From assembly GCA_041396905.1 (NCBI GenBank), contig JAWKXQ010000002.1, positions 124,001-188,000 on the forward strand: a DNA stretch of 64,000 bases, read 5' to 3'. Under the pieces are notes generated by a model that was not told where the DNA came from, did not search any database, and was given only the letters and a program-made list of their open reading frames with translations. This DNA is from JACXVD01 sp020446665. Lineage in GTDB: Bacteria > Pseudomonadota > Alphaproteobacteria > Sphingomonadales > Sphingomonadaceae. Below, piece by piece: positions 51,587-60,699 of the stretch (positions are counted from its first letter, which is position 1; the number at the start of each line of letters is the position of its first letter). The position numbers and the translations under genes were made by a program.

Positions 51587-52813
51587 ATGATGGCCATGAT
51601 CTGGCGACACCGCGGCTTTGCTGCGGCCGGAACGCTTGCGCTTGCTTTTGCCCTGACTGGCTGCGGCGGAGACGGATCAGCCACTCCGACAAACACGAAC
51701 ACCACCCAAACACCCACGCCTACACCGCCAGCCAGCACCAATGCTGCCGACAATGCTGTGATCCAGCAGTTCCTCCGGCTCGACCTCAATAGTCTCGCCA
51801 ACTACGCTGCCCCCGCGCTGCCAGCCTATTATGACAGCACGCTGGACTCACTCGACAACACCCCGGCCAATGATCCGGTCGATGATGCGATCGCCACGCT
51901 CGGCCAGGTGCTGTTTTTCGACAAGGCGCTGAGCGTCAACAATACGACCTCCTGTGCGACCTGCCACCAGCAGGCTCTCGGTTTTGACGACAATGAGCAA
52001 TTCAGCACCGGCTTTTCGGGGAGCGCCTTCACCGCGGCACATGCGATGCGGCTGGGCAATATCCGCTATTACCAGCCGGGAGAGATGTTCTGGGATCGGC
52101 GGGCAGCATCAGTGGAGGATCAGGCGACCCAACCGATCCTCAACCCTGTCGAAATGGGCTGGCAGGATTCCGGCGGAATTCCTGCATTGATCGCCAAGAT
52201 GCAGGGGCTGAATTATTACCCGGTCCTGTTCCGCTTTGCCTATGGCGATGAGGCCATAACCGAAGCCCGCATTGAGCGCGCCCTTGCGCATTTCGAACGG
52301 GCGATGATATCTGCTGATAGCCGGTGGGACCGTGCCTATGCGCAGGTCTTTAACCCCAACGCCCCAAATCGCGCACTCAACGCGGCGTTCCCCGGTTTCA
52401 CCACTTCGGAAGAACGCGGGAAACAATTGTTCATGACACCGCCCAATGCCGGCGGCGCCGGATGTGCGGCTTGCCATGTCCCGCCAACATTTACGCTGGC
52501 GGCCAACAGCCGCAGCAACGGGCTGGATGCGGGGGAAACCACCGTCTTCAAGGCTCCTAGCCTGAAAAGTGTCAGCCGCTCACAATTCTTCATGCACGAT
52601 GGGCGCTTTACCAGCCTCGAACAGGTGGTCAGTTTCTATAATAGCGGGGTACAGGATGGCCCGGCGCTGGATAACCGGCTGCGGCAGGGTAATGCCCCGC
52701 AGCAACTGAATCTCTCCGCTGCGGACCAGCAGGCGCTGGTCGATTTCCTGCTGACGCTGGATGATGCGACGCTGGCCAGCGATACGCGCTTCAGCGATCC
52801 CTTCATCAATTGA
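51587..52813 (+). CDS. Di-haem cytochrome c peroxidase family protein (lipoprotein)
   Basis: A 408-residue exported di-haem protein of the CCP/MauG family. The leader ends in a lipobox at Cys26 (LTGCGG), followed by a Thr/Pro linker (residues 32-50). Haem motifs are CATCH (123-127) and CAACH in GGAGCAACHVPPTF. GEMFWDRRAASVEDQATQPILNPVEMG and FKAPSLKSVSRSQFFMHDGRFTSLEQVVSFYNSG are conserved blocks. It may reduce peroxide or oxidise a protein target. The stop lies 7 bases from the convergent ICMT-like gene. Confidence 0.93.
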   Translation: MMAMIWRHRGFAAAGTLALAFALTGCGGDGSATPTNTNTTQTPTPTPPASTNAADNAVIQQFLRLDLNSLANYAAPALPAYYDSTLDSLDNTPANDPVDDAIATLGQVLFFDKALSVNNTTSCATCHQQALGFDDNEQFSTGFSGSAFTAAHAMRLGNIRYYQPGEMFWDRRAASVEDQATQPILNPVEMGWQDSGGIPALIAKMQGLNYYPVLFRFAYGDEAITEARIERALAHFERAMISADSRWDRAYAQVFNPNAPNRALNAAFPGFTTSEERGKQLFMTPPNAGGAGCAACHVPPTFTLAANSRSNGLDAGETTVFKAPSLKSVSRSQFFMHDGRFTSLEQVVSFYNSGVQDGPALDNRLRQGNAPQQLNLSAADQQALVDFLLTLDDATLASDTRFSDPFIN

Positions 52814-52819
52814 GCAGGA

Positions 52820-54187
52820 TCACTCGGCCGGTTGAGTTGCTACCGGCCCGCGCGGCCGCAGGCGGCGTTTGAGCGCGGTCAGCGGGCGGGTGAACAGGCC
52901 ATGTTCGTCCATCCAAGCGTGATATTCGCGATATTTCGCGTCTTCCGACAGCAAATGCGCTTCCTCTGTCTTCGCGCGCCAGAAATAGATCGCGTTGACG
53001 CAAAGCAGGAAGAACGTGTTGCGGATTGCGTCCACAGCCGAACCGTTGGTCACCAGAAACGGCATGACCGAACACCACCAGAACAGGTTCTTTGAAAGAT
53101 AGGCCGGATGCCGCGTGTAACGATAGGGGCCGTTGGTCAGCACGCCGCGATAGGTGAGGTTGGAAAAGCGGATACCGAATGCCACCGTCGCCCAGGCATA
53201 GATAGCCGTCAGCACCACCAGCAATCCCGCCCAGATCCACAGCAAGGCTGTATTTCCGGACAGCCAGACACCCCAGCCGGCCACATTATGTTCGTAGCTG
53301 AGCACTTCCCCGTTGCCGATAATGCCCCACACAAAGGGTGGGTAACACATCAACGCGGCCAGCCAGCCAGCCAGAAAGGGATTGCCGCTGCGAATATGTG
53401 CATCCAGCGGGCGCATGGTGACGAGGTAGCCAACCGTCCCGATCTGCACATCGATCACGAACAGCAGCGAAACCAGAAGCATGCCGATCCGCACCGGATC
53501 GCGGGAAAGCTCCGCCAGGTCCGCATTGACTATCTCGGCAAAGCCACCCGGCAGGATCGAAATCATGAAAGCGCCAAAGAACGCCTTGATAATCCATGCG
53601 CGCCAGTGCTTCTTCACTTCATCGGGATCATAGGCTTCTCGGCCCATCAGCATGGCCCCGAAATGCCAGGCATGATCGCGCGGATTGACCATCACCCTGT
53701 CGAGCCACATCACATAGGGCACAGACAGCACGACCATCGGGATGATCGCATAGCCCAGCACATTCATGGCGAAGAGATATTGCCCGTTCCAGTACCAGCG
53801 GGCGAGGCAGTACAGGCAACCAAGGATGGCCCATGTCGCCCACAGGCCCGCAATCTTGGTCACCGAAACGTCGATATCCTTGCCCCATGGGCGTGGATTA
53901 TCCCAGTTGATCCCGGTCGACGGTCGCCGATGGACCTTGTCGACAAATAGCGACCAGACAACCATCGGAATTACGGAAAAGGCCATGGCAGCCAGCGCCG
54001 CATAGGGGCCGGAAAGCGGCTCTCGCGGGCCGGGCAGGTTCAGCATTTCAGCGAATGCCGGATAGTTGCGGCAGAAGAAGATCCACAGGAACAGACCCAG
54101 CAGGCCGGACAGGCCAACGCCTGACGAAACGTCGCTTGTGGGCAGTTTGCTGCCGTTTGCCTGATATGCGCTCATGGCGAGCGCCAT
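52820..54187 (-). CDS. Polytopic membrane protein with C-terminal ICMT/PEMT-like methyltransferase motif
   Basis: A 455-residue integral membrane protein with about ten hydrophobic spans. The C-terminus has the ICMT/phospholipid methyltransferase signature: GVLTNGPYRYTRHPAYLSKNLFWW followed by FWRAKTEEAHLLSEDAKYREYHA, with the RHP motif and the closing EE pair of the family. The N-terminal 280 residues are an extra block (LWIFFCRNYPAFAEML, WSLFVDKVHRRPSTGINWDNPRP) that I do not recognise. The start is 54187 or 54175 (MSAYQ). The substrate could be a lipid or a lipidated protein. Confidence 0.8.
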   Translation of the reverse strand: MALAMSAYQANGSKLPTSDVSSGVGLSGLLGLFLWIFFCRNYPAFAEMLNLPGPREPLSGPYAALAAMAFSVIPMVVWSLFVDKVHRRPSTGINWDNPRPWGKDIDVSVTKIAGLWATWAILGCLYCLARWYWNGQYLFAMNVLGYAIIPMVVLSVPYVMWLDRVMVNPRDHAWHFGAMLMGREAYDPDEVKKHWRAWIIKAFFGAFMISILPGGFAEIVNADLAELSRDPVRIGMLLVSLLFVIDVQIGTVGYLVTMRPLDAHIRSGNPFLAGWLAALMCYPPFVWGIIGNGEVLSYEHNVAGWGVWLSGNTALLWIWAGLLVVLTAIYAWATVAFGIRFSNLTYRGVLTNGPYRYTRHPAYLSKNLFWWCSVMPFLVTNGSAVDAIRNTFFLLCVNAIYFWRAKTEEAHLLSEDAKYREYHAWMDEHGLFTRPLTALKRRLRPRGPVATQPAE

Positions 54188-54278
54188 AGCGGGAAAGGGT
54201 TAAGACCGCTGTAACATCCTCGCCCGCGTCCCGCTAAGGGATAGGCTGCGGGCGAAGTGTTAACGCGTTGTCCCGATC

Positions 54279-55652
54279 CTATCGGAAGGCGTGGATCTTC
54301 CCGCCATCATCAAGGATATAGAGCGTGTTGTTAGCCACGACCGGCGGCAGGCTGACAGAAGAACCGAGGTCGCGATAAAGCTGGGCAGAGCCTTCCGCCA
54401 CGCTGACCTTGTGCAATTCCCCGCGTGAACTGGCGACCCACAAATTGTTTCCTGCGAGCACCGGACCGGTCCAGAAAATCTGGCCCTTCTTGTCTTTCTG
54501 GTCCTTGTATTGCTGCAATTGCGCAATCCAGCGGACCTTGCCAGTGGTGCGGGCAATGGCCAGCAGGCGGGCATCATCGGTCAGGGTGAAGATCCACTCG
54601 CCCGCAATTGCCGGGGTGGAAATCCCCGCCAGGTTGAGTTCCCAGATGCGCTGGCCGGTGACCAGTTCATAGGATGCCATGCGGCCACCCTGCCCCAGCG
54701 CAAAGACGCGGCCCTGATCGATGATCGGATCGGCGTCGATATCGGTCAGCGAGCCAACTTCCGTGGAAATGGAGGTGCGAGCCAGCGCGTCTGCCCACAG
54801 CGAGCGACCGTTTTCATAACGATAAGCAACCAATTCGCCAGTCGAATAGCCTGCGACAACGGTGCCCTGCCCGGCAGCAGGAGCAGCCACACCGAACACA
54901 CCGGCCTGTCCGGTAGAAGCGGATTCCTGCCACGCCAGCGCGCCGTCTGCGGCGTTAAGCGCGAAAATCTGGTTGTCCTGCGTCATCACGAAAACATTGC
55001 CGAATGCCAGCGTGGGGGAGCCGCGCAGCGGGCCAGCGGGTTTCATCTTCCAAACTTCCGCGCCGTTGGCGGCATCAAGCGCCACCACATCACCCACGCC
55101 ATCAGTGGCGTATACACGACCGCCTGAGAAGCTGACGCCGCCGCCAAATCCGGAATTTTGCAGCTTGCTGTCCAGCTTGATTTCATGGGTCCACAACCGG
55201 CTGCCATTTGCTGCGTCAAACGCATGGACCTTCGCATCGGTGTCCATCACGAACAGCTTGCCATCGCCAATAACCGGAGCCGCTGCCAGCCGACGGGACG
55301 GGCTCGACCCGGCAATGCTGGCGGTCCACGCCTGAGACGGGTTATCTGCCAGGGCAAGGTGGCCATAGGCCTTGCTCGCCGTGCCGCCCGCCTGCGCCCA
55401 TTCGGCATTGGCCTGTGGCGGAGGCAGCACCACGGTGATGCCCTGCAAATTGGGATCGACCTGTGCCCCGCTTTCGATCTTGGACAGGATGGGCGTGCGT
55501 TCACCCACCGTCGGGGTGTTCTTCTTGTCGCCACCGCCGAACAATCCGCCACTGCAGGCAGACAGCGCGAATGCGAGTGTGCCGACAAGGGCAGTTCGCC
55601 CGGTGCGATTAAGAGTGCGCATGGTCATGCTACCTGCCTGTCCTGTATTCAT
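54279..55652 (-). CDS. bamB: Outer membrane assembly lipoprotein BamB-like (PQQ-type beta-propeller)
   Basis: A 457-residue lipoprotein of the BAM complex for outer-membrane protein insertion. The lipobox is LSACSGG. The start may be 55652, which overlaps the upstream stop as ATGA, or 55628 with AGGTAGC before it. Repeated propeller blades read GKLFVMDTDAKVHAFDAANGSRLWTHE, GRVYATDGVGDVVALDAANGAEVWK, GNVFVMTQDNQIFALNAADGALAW and WIFTLTDDARLLAIARTTGKVRW. Residues 40-100 are a linker typical of alphaproteobacterial versions. Confidence 0.93.
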   Translation of the reverse strand: MNTGQAGSMTMRTLNRTGRTALVGTLAFALSACSGGLFGGGDKKNTPTVGERTPILSKIESGAQVDPNLQGITVVLPPPQANAEWAQAGGTASKAYGHLALADNPSQAWTASIAGSSPSRRLAAAPVIGDGKLFVMDTDAKVHAFDAANGSRLWTHEIKLDSKLQNSGFGGGVSFSGGRVYATDGVGDVVALDAANGAEVWKMKPAGPLRGSPTLAFGNVFVMTQDNQIFALNAADGALAWQESASTGQAGVFGVAAPAAGQGTVVAGYSTGELVAYRYENGRSLWADALARTSISTEVGSLTDIDADPIIDQGRVFALGQGGRMASYELVTGQRIWELNLAGISTPAIAGEWIFTLTDDARLLAIARTTGKVRWIAQLQQYKDQKDKKGQIFWTGPVLAGNNLWVASSRGELHKVSVAEGSAQLYRDLGSSVSLPPVVANNTLYILDDGGKIHAFR

Positions 55653-56431
55653 TTCTGTGCCGGTGCTGAAGGCCGTGTAATGCCCTCACCTTCCAGCAGT
55701 TCATCTACATCTTCGATGGCATCCACACCCAACAGCCCGGCCATCTGGCGCGCGCGCGAGCGAAGCGTTTCCGGCACATCTTCGTCTTTCGCCATTTCGG
55801 CGAACATTGTCCCGGCTTCCTTTTCCTTGCCCTGGTCAAGCAAAGCCATGGCGACCAGTTCGCCCGCGCTGCCGAAATAGGGTTTGCCCGGCACCGCCAG
55901 CGGGCGGATGCGCTTTTCGACCTCGGCCGGCTTCATGCTGTCATAGCGCAAGGTAACTTCGCGAATAGTGGCAAGGTCACGCAGTTCCTGAGGCGCGTCA
56001 GCGTCTGCCGAAACGGCAGCAAAAATCTCCAGCGCTTCCTTTTCCTTGCCCTGTTCCACCAGGGCGCCGGCCTTCAGCATGCGGGCGATGCTGCGCGCAC
56101 CTGGGGCGCCATCTTCGATCACCGGATCTGCCTTTTCCGCAGCGCCAGAGAAATTGCCTGCCTCAGCCTGGTCAAGCGCACTGATGATCGCTTCGGAATC
56201 CGCTTCCATCGCGGCTTCCTGTCGGCTGTCCCAATAGAGATAGCCGCCAAAGGCAGCGAGGCCGAGCACTAACAGCCCGATCAGCGGGCGGCCGAACTTG
56301 CTTGCAAACTCGGCATACTGGTCTTGCCGAACGGCATCATCGACTTCGCGCAGCAGCACATCTTCCTGTGCGGCCTGCTTTTGCGCTTTCGGGTCGTCTT
56401 CGGGCTTTTTAGAACTGGGTATCAGGGCCAC
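55649..56431 (-). CDS. TPR-like protein, single-span (YfgM-like)
   Basis: A 260-residue protein. The GTG at 56431 (encoding ALIPSSKKPEDD next) follows AAGAGAAG; the frame upstream of it is not family-like. It has a cytoplasmic charged N-terminus (DVLLREVDDAVRQDQYAEFASKFG), one TM span (PLIGLLVLGLAAFGGYLYW), then helical TPR-like repeats (LIEDGAPGARSIARMLKAGALVEQGKEKEALEIF, ELVAMALLDQGKEKEAGTMFAEMAKDED). This is the layout of YfgM, which partners the Sec translocon and chaperones and is usually next to bamB, as here. Confidence 0.9.
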   Translation of the reverse strand: MALIPSSKKPEDDPKAQKQAAQEDVLLREVDDAVRQDQYAEFASKFGRPLIGLLVLGLAAFGGYLYWDSRQEAAMEADSEAIISALDQAEAGNFSGAAEKADPVIEDGAPGARSIARMLKAGALVEQGKEKEALEIFAAVSADADAPQELRDLATIREVTLRYDSMKPAEVEKRIRPLAVPGKPYFGSAGELVAMALLDQGKEKEAGTMFAEMAKDEDVPETLRSRARQMAGLLGVDAIEDVDELLEGEGITRPSAPAQK

Positions 56432-56574
56432 GCAGGCTTCTCTTCTTGAATTGCTGCAATTCAGGGCGTCTGGCGTCTTTAGCCTATGAAACCGCCAATT
56501 CAATCGGCGATTGCGCGCCTGTCCCCTATGAATTGCGCATGTCGGCCTGAACGCGAGGTGAAGGAACGGGTAGA

Positions 56575-57714
56575 CTAGGCCGGCTGGGGCCGCCCCATGG
56601 CTGATGTGTAGAGCCGCCGATAGGCTGCAATCATCGCCTTTTCATCGAATTCCGCCACGGCTTTTTGCCGGTTTGCTTCGCCGAGTTGTTTTCTCAAGCC
56701 CGGATCAACGGCCAGAGCCCGCAGAGCCCCGGCCAATGCCTTTTCATCGCCCCTGGGCGTGATGAAGGGACGGTTTTCCTCCGCCACCATGAACGGGACA
56801 TCACCCACTTGCGGTGCCACTGCAGGAACGCCAGCTGCCATCGCTTCCAGCAGCGAAAGCGGCGCTTGCTCGCTGTTTGAGGACAGCGCAAAAATATCAA
56901 ACAGGCCGACCACCTTGGCCGGATCCTTGGCGAAACCGGGCAAATGAACCCGATGGCCAATATTGAGATCGGCAGCGGCATCCCGGATCACATTGCGCTC
57001 TGGCCCCTCGCCCACGATCACCAGCTGCCATTCTTCCGGCATGTCGGCAAAGGCCCGCACCAGCCGGGGCAAGTTCTTGACCGGGCGCAGGCCAGCCATG
57101 GTACCCACCCAGAATTCGCCCTTGCGCTTAACGATACCGCGCAACGAGTCCGGCTTTGGTCGCTTGGCGAAATTGATGGTGGGTATGCCATTGGGGATCA
57201 GCTTGACCCGCCCCATCGGCTGCAGCCACGTGTCGAGCGCGATTTCCTCCAGTCGCTCGGACGGGACCACGAGCCCCGATGACTTGCCCAACGCGATCCG
57301 GCGATACCAGTTACGGCTGGTCTTGAGCTTTTCCTGCTCATCCTCGTTAAAGCCATCTTCGTGATGCACCAGCGGGGGCAGGCCCAGCATATCGCTGAAC
57401 AAAGTATGCGCCATCACCGCGTCCATCGCGCCCCAATTATAGGTCAGCACGAGGTCATAGAGCTTCATTGCCTGCGCCAGCTTCAGCAACCGCCCTGGCC
57501 AAGGCATGCCCTTAAGCCGCGGGAAGTCCTTTGGGTAAGCCACTGACACTCCGCCAAAAACATGGGTCGCAGCTTCCATCGCATCGACCTCGGCAGAGAC
57601 GACCGTATGGCTGAAATCGCGCCCAAAGGCGTTCATCAATTGCACGGCGCGCAGCTCTTTCCCGCCAGCGGAAAAGGTTGAGTGCAGATGCAGGATGCGC
57701 GGATTTTCAGTCAT
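56575..57714 (-). CDS. GT4-family glycosyltransferase
   Basis: A 379-residue GT-B enzyme. The N-terminus ILHLHSTFSAGGKELRAVQLMNAFG carries the GGxE-like loop. The C-terminal half has WVGTMAGLRPVKNLPRLVRAFADM, LVIVGEGPERNVI, VHLPGFAKDPAKVVGLFDIFALSSNSEQAPLSLLEAMAAGVP, with the EQAPLSLLE E-x7-E motif. It is likely a lipid- or polysaccharide-directed sugar transfer. It overlaps the end of no other gene but starts right at the alpha/beta hydrolase stop, with 4 shared bases. Confidence 0.9.
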   Translation of the reverse strand: MTENPRILHLHSTFSAGGKELRAVQLMNAFGRDFSHTVVSAEVDAMEAATHVFGGVSVAYPKDFPRLKGMPWPGRLLKLAQAMKLYDLVLTYNWGAMDAVMAHTLFSDMLGLPPLVHHEDGFNEDEQEKLKTSRNWYRRIALGKSSGLVVPSERLEEIALDTWLQPMGRVKLIPNGIPTINFAKRPKPDSLRGIVKRKGEFWVGTMAGLRPVKNLPRLVRAFADMPEEWQLVIVGEGPERNVIRDAAADLNIGHRVHLPGFAKDPAKVVGLFDIFALSSNSEQAPLSLLEAMAAGVPAVAPQVGDVPFMVAEENRPFITPRGDEKALAGALRALAVDPGLRKQLGEANRQKAVAEFDEKAMIAAYRRLYTSAMGRPQPA

Positions 57715-58586
57715 TGCACACGCTCCAGCAATGCGTCGATCCCGGCTAGCGCCGCCTCTTCATCCAGCATCGGCGCATGACCCACGCGCGGCACGCTCAC
57801 TGCCTCGGACAGAGGCAGGCGGCGGAGCATTTCCTGCAAGGTGGCCTCGGACAGGACATCGGAAAACTCCCCGCGCAGGATCGCAACCGGGCAGTGCGAC
57901 AAGGCCTCCAATGCGGGCCACAGATCCACGCCGGCCTCTCCATCGGGCTGGTTGAAGGGTTCGGCAACGGCCATGTCATAGTCAAAGGCAATGCGCCCGC
58001 TCTGCCCAATCACCATGCAGCGCTTGGCCATGCCGATCCATTGGTCGATCTCGTAATCGGGGAACGCATGACCATGGGTTTCCTGCAGCGCACGGGCGGC
58101 ATGCATCCAGGTAGGGAAACTGCGGCCTTGCCCCACATAGTCCCGGATGCGCTCCAGCCCTTCTGCTTCGATAGCAGGGCCAATATCGTTCAGAACTGCC
58201 CCGGCAATGCGGCTGGCATCGCGGCTGGCAAGCAGCATGGTGAGCAGGCCGCCGAGCGAAGTGCCCACCGCGACAAATCGTCCCAGCGCCAGCTCTGCCA
58301 GCAGCGCTTCAATATCCTCAATATAAGTCGCGGGGGTGTAGCTCATCGCATCGCGCGCATATTCGCTATCCCCACGCCCGCGCAGTTCGGGCACGATCAC
58401 CCGGTGCCGCCCGGCAAGATGCGCAGCCAGGGCCTCGAAATCCCGGGCATTGCGCGTCAGGCCATGCAGGCACAATACCGGCAGCGCGCCGTCAGGCCCG
58501 GCATAGTCGCGATAATGAAGCGACAGGCCATCCGGGCTGGTCCAATGGTGATCACCCCAAGGCAGTTTAGATGCTTCCTTGTCCAT
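57711..58586 (-). CDS. Alpha/beta hydrolase
   Basis: A 291-residue serine hydrolase starting at the ATG at 58586 (MDKEASKLPWGDHHWTSPDG). The oxyanion strand LPVLCLHGLTRNARDFEALAAHL and nucleophile GTSLGG (VAVGTSLGGLLTMLLAS) are clear. The acid and His are expected in LRGEFSDVLSEATL and VPRVGHAPMLDE. It probably forms an operon with the glycosyltransferase. The substrate is unknown. Confidence 0.92.
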   Translation of the reverse strand: MDKEASKLPWGDHHWTSPDGLSLHYRDYAGPDGALPVLCLHGLTRNARDFEALAAHLAGRHRVIVPELRGRGDSEYARDAMSYTPATYIEDIEALLAELALGRFVAVGTSLGGLLTMLLASRDASRIAGAVLNDIGPAIEAEGLERIRDYVGQGRSFPTWMHAARALQETHGHAFPDYEIDQWIGMAKRCMVIGQSGRIAFDYDMAVAEPFNQPDGEAGVDLWPALEALSHCPVAILRGEFSDVLSEATLQEMLRRLPLSEAVSVPRVGHAPMLDEEAALAGIDALLERVQ

Positions 58587-58670
58587 GCAGACGCCGTAAT
58601 TCCCGGATATTTGTGTTTGATCCCTGCGCGCCCTGTTGCACAGCGCGGCGCGCATGGCCAGTATCACCTG

Positions 58671-60077
58671 ATGCGCCCTGAACCGCAAGCTGCACCCTAT
58701 CGCCCTGATCCAATCATCCTGTCGCTGGCAGGCTGGCTGGCCGATCCCATCCAAGCGGCAGATTTCCCAAAGCTGCAATTGCGCTTCCGCAACTCCCGCT
58801 GGGACAAGACAGTGGGGCTGGACAGGCTGTCAGATGCACAATGGGTCCAGCATTTCGGGCGGTTCGAGGCACTGCCGGACAACCTCCCGGAGCCGCTGGC
58901 GCAGCGTTACCATGGGCACCAGTTCCGCGTGTATAATCCCGAAATTGGCGATGGACGCGGCTTTACCTTTGCTCAGATGCACGATGGCCATGGGCGAGTG
59001 CTGGATCTCGGCACAAAGGGGTCTGGCACCACACCCTATAGCCGGACAGCCGATGGCCGTCTGACCCTGAAAGGTGGGGTGCGGGAAATCCTCGCCACCG
59101 AAATGCTCGAAGCACTCGGGGTGAACACGTCAAAGACTTTCTCCATAATCGAGACAGGCGAAGCGCTCTGGCGCGGCGACGAGCCCAGCCCTACCCGCTC
59201 TTCCGTGATGGTGCGGCTCAGCCATGGCCATATCCGCATCGGCACTTTCCAGCGGCTTCTGGCGATCCAGGCGAAGGACGAGATGGCGCAGCTGGTGGAC
59301 TACTGCCTGGAGCACTATCCTGGCCCACCCCCACCCGACGACGCGCCGGGGCGTGATGCGCCCGCCGTGCGGCTGATGCACCTCGTGGTGGAGCGATTGG
59401 CCGACCTGGCCGCGAGCTGGATGGTCGCGGGCTTTGTCCATGGCGTGCTCAACACCGATAATATGAACATCACCGGGGAAAGCTTTGATTATGGCCCATG
59501 GCGCTGGCTGCCAACATGGGATGCAGGCTTTACGGCTGCCTATTTCGACCAGTCCGGCCTTTATGCCTTTGGCCGCCAGCCAGAGGCTTTGCACTGGAAT
59601 TGCGGGCAGTTCGCAGTGTCCCTGCGTCTGTTGGCAGAAGCCCCGCCGCTGGTGGCCGCAATGGAGCGCTTTGGCCCGCTCTACATGGAAGCTATCGCAC
59701 GACGCTGGCTGTGGCGGCTGGGCGTTGAATCGCAAGGGCAGGAGCGTGATGCCGCGCTGGTGACTGCGTGTGAAAAAGCGATGCGTGAAAGCGAAATCCA
59801 GCCCGATGTCTTCTTCCACCGCCATCGCGGTGGGCGCAATGCACAGGGAGAACTGGCAGAGGCGCTTTCGGGCTATCAGCCAACCGATGCCAGCCCCCCC
59901 TATTGGGCGGATGAAGCGCCACAAAGCATGCTGATCGATGAAGTGGAAGCGATCTGGTCGGCGATTGCCGAAGGGGATGACTGGAGCCCGCTGGAAGCAA
60001 AGATAAGCGCGATCAGGCGCATGGGCGCAGCTCACGGCCCCGCCCCTGCGCCTGCCGGGCACATTCGCGCGGGCTAG
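58671..60077 (+). CDS. selO: SelO pseudokinase (protein AMPylase)
   Basis: A 468-residue SelO/YdiU family protein starting at the ATG at 58671 (MRPEPQAAPYRPDPIILSLAG). Kinase-like motifs flipped for AMPylation include GYHGHQF-type RYHGHQFRVYNPEIGDGR, DLGTKGSGTTPYSRTADGRLTLKGGVREIL, and FVHGVLNTDNMNITGESFDYGPW with catalytic Asn/Asp. SelO transfers AMP to Ser/Thr/Tyr of redox-related targets. Bacterial forms lack the C-terminal selenocysteine; here the C-terminus ends in an Ala/Pro tail. The neighbour genes do not explain its targets. Confidence 0.96.
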   Translation: MRPEPQAAPYRPDPIILSLAGWLADPIQAADFPKLQLRFRNSRWDKTVGLDRLSDAQWVQHFGRFEALPDNLPEPLAQRYHGHQFRVYNPEIGDGRGFTFAQMHDGHGRVLDLGTKGSGTTPYSRTADGRLTLKGGVREILATEMLEALGVNTSKTFSIIETGEALWRGDEPSPTRSSVMVRLSHGHIRIGTFQRLLAIQAKDEMAQLVDYCLEHYPGPPPPDDAPGRDAPAVRLMHLVVERLADLAASWMVAGFVHGVLNTDNMNITGESFDYGPWRWLPTWDAGFTAAYFDQSGLYAFGRQPEALHWNCGQFAVSLRLLAEAPPLVAAMERFGPLYMEAIARRWLWRLGVESQGQERDAALVTACEKAMRESEIQPDVFFHRHRGGRNAQGELAEALSGYQPTDASPPYWADEAPQSMLIDEVEAIWSAIAEGDDWSPLEAKISAIRRMGAAHGPAPAPAGHIRAG

Positions 60078-60087
60078 GGTCAAATCC

Positions 60088-60681
60088 TTAGCGCCGGTCG
60101 CGCCTGCGGTCCTGCTGCGATACAGGGGCCGGTCCAGGCATGGCCTCCACCATGCTGACCGGTTGGATATCAATCCCGAACAGTTTCCAGCGTCCCTGTT
60201 CCCATTGGTAATACATGTCGAAATAGATCGAAGTCGGGCGCAGTTGGAATATGCCCTTCACCTGGAACACGTCCCCCTGTATCTGGCGGGGTGGCTCGGT
60301 GTAAGTCGGCGGCACCAGCAAGGCGTTGGAAAGGTCGATCCGTGACGTCCGGATGCCAGCGAAAATCTCCGCCAATCGAGCGGCGTTGTTGTTGATCTGG
60401 AAACCCTGGGCAGACATGTCACGCAGGACGGAATAATTTCCCGAACGATTGGCGTGATCGACAGCCAGCATGGTGGACCAGATCATTTTTGACAGTTCCA
60501 GCTGGTCCGGCACCGGCCGCACTGACGGCGGAGGCTGTACAGCAGGTACCGCCTGTTGCTGGGCCTGTAGTGTCGAAGGAAGGGTCAGCCCCGCCCCGGC
60601 AAGTGCCAGCGCAAGGGCGGAACGAAAAAATGCCGGGGCGCGAAGCCCCGGCATTGCAGTTGGGTGTGCAAACATGCTCAT
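60088..60681 (-). CDS. Exported conserved hypothetical protein
   Basis: A 197-residue protein with a signal peptide of the form APAFFRSALALALAGAGLTLPSTLQA. The body has a Pro/Gln linker, then SKMIWSTMLAVDHANRSGNYSVLRDMSAQGFQINNNAARLAEIFAGIR and FQVKGIFQLRPTSIYFDMYYQWEQGRWKLFGIDIQPV. The last motif resembles the NTF2/SnoaL-like cone fold found in other exported alphaproteobacterial proteins. I cannot assign a role. It lies just after selO on the other strand and immediately downstream of the adhesin gene. Confidence 0.78.
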   Translation of the reverse strand: MSMFAHPTAMPGLRAPAFFRSALALALAGAGLTLPSTLQAQQQAVPAVQPPPSVRPVPDQLELSKMIWSTMLAVDHANRSGNYSVLRDMSAQGFQINNNAARLAEIFAGIRTSRIDLSNALLVPPTYTEPPRQIQGDVFQVKGIFQLRPTSIYFDMYYQWEQGRWKLFGIDIQPVSMVEAMPGPAPVSQQDRRRDRR

Positions 60682-60699
60682 GGTTTTGAGTGTAGCCGC

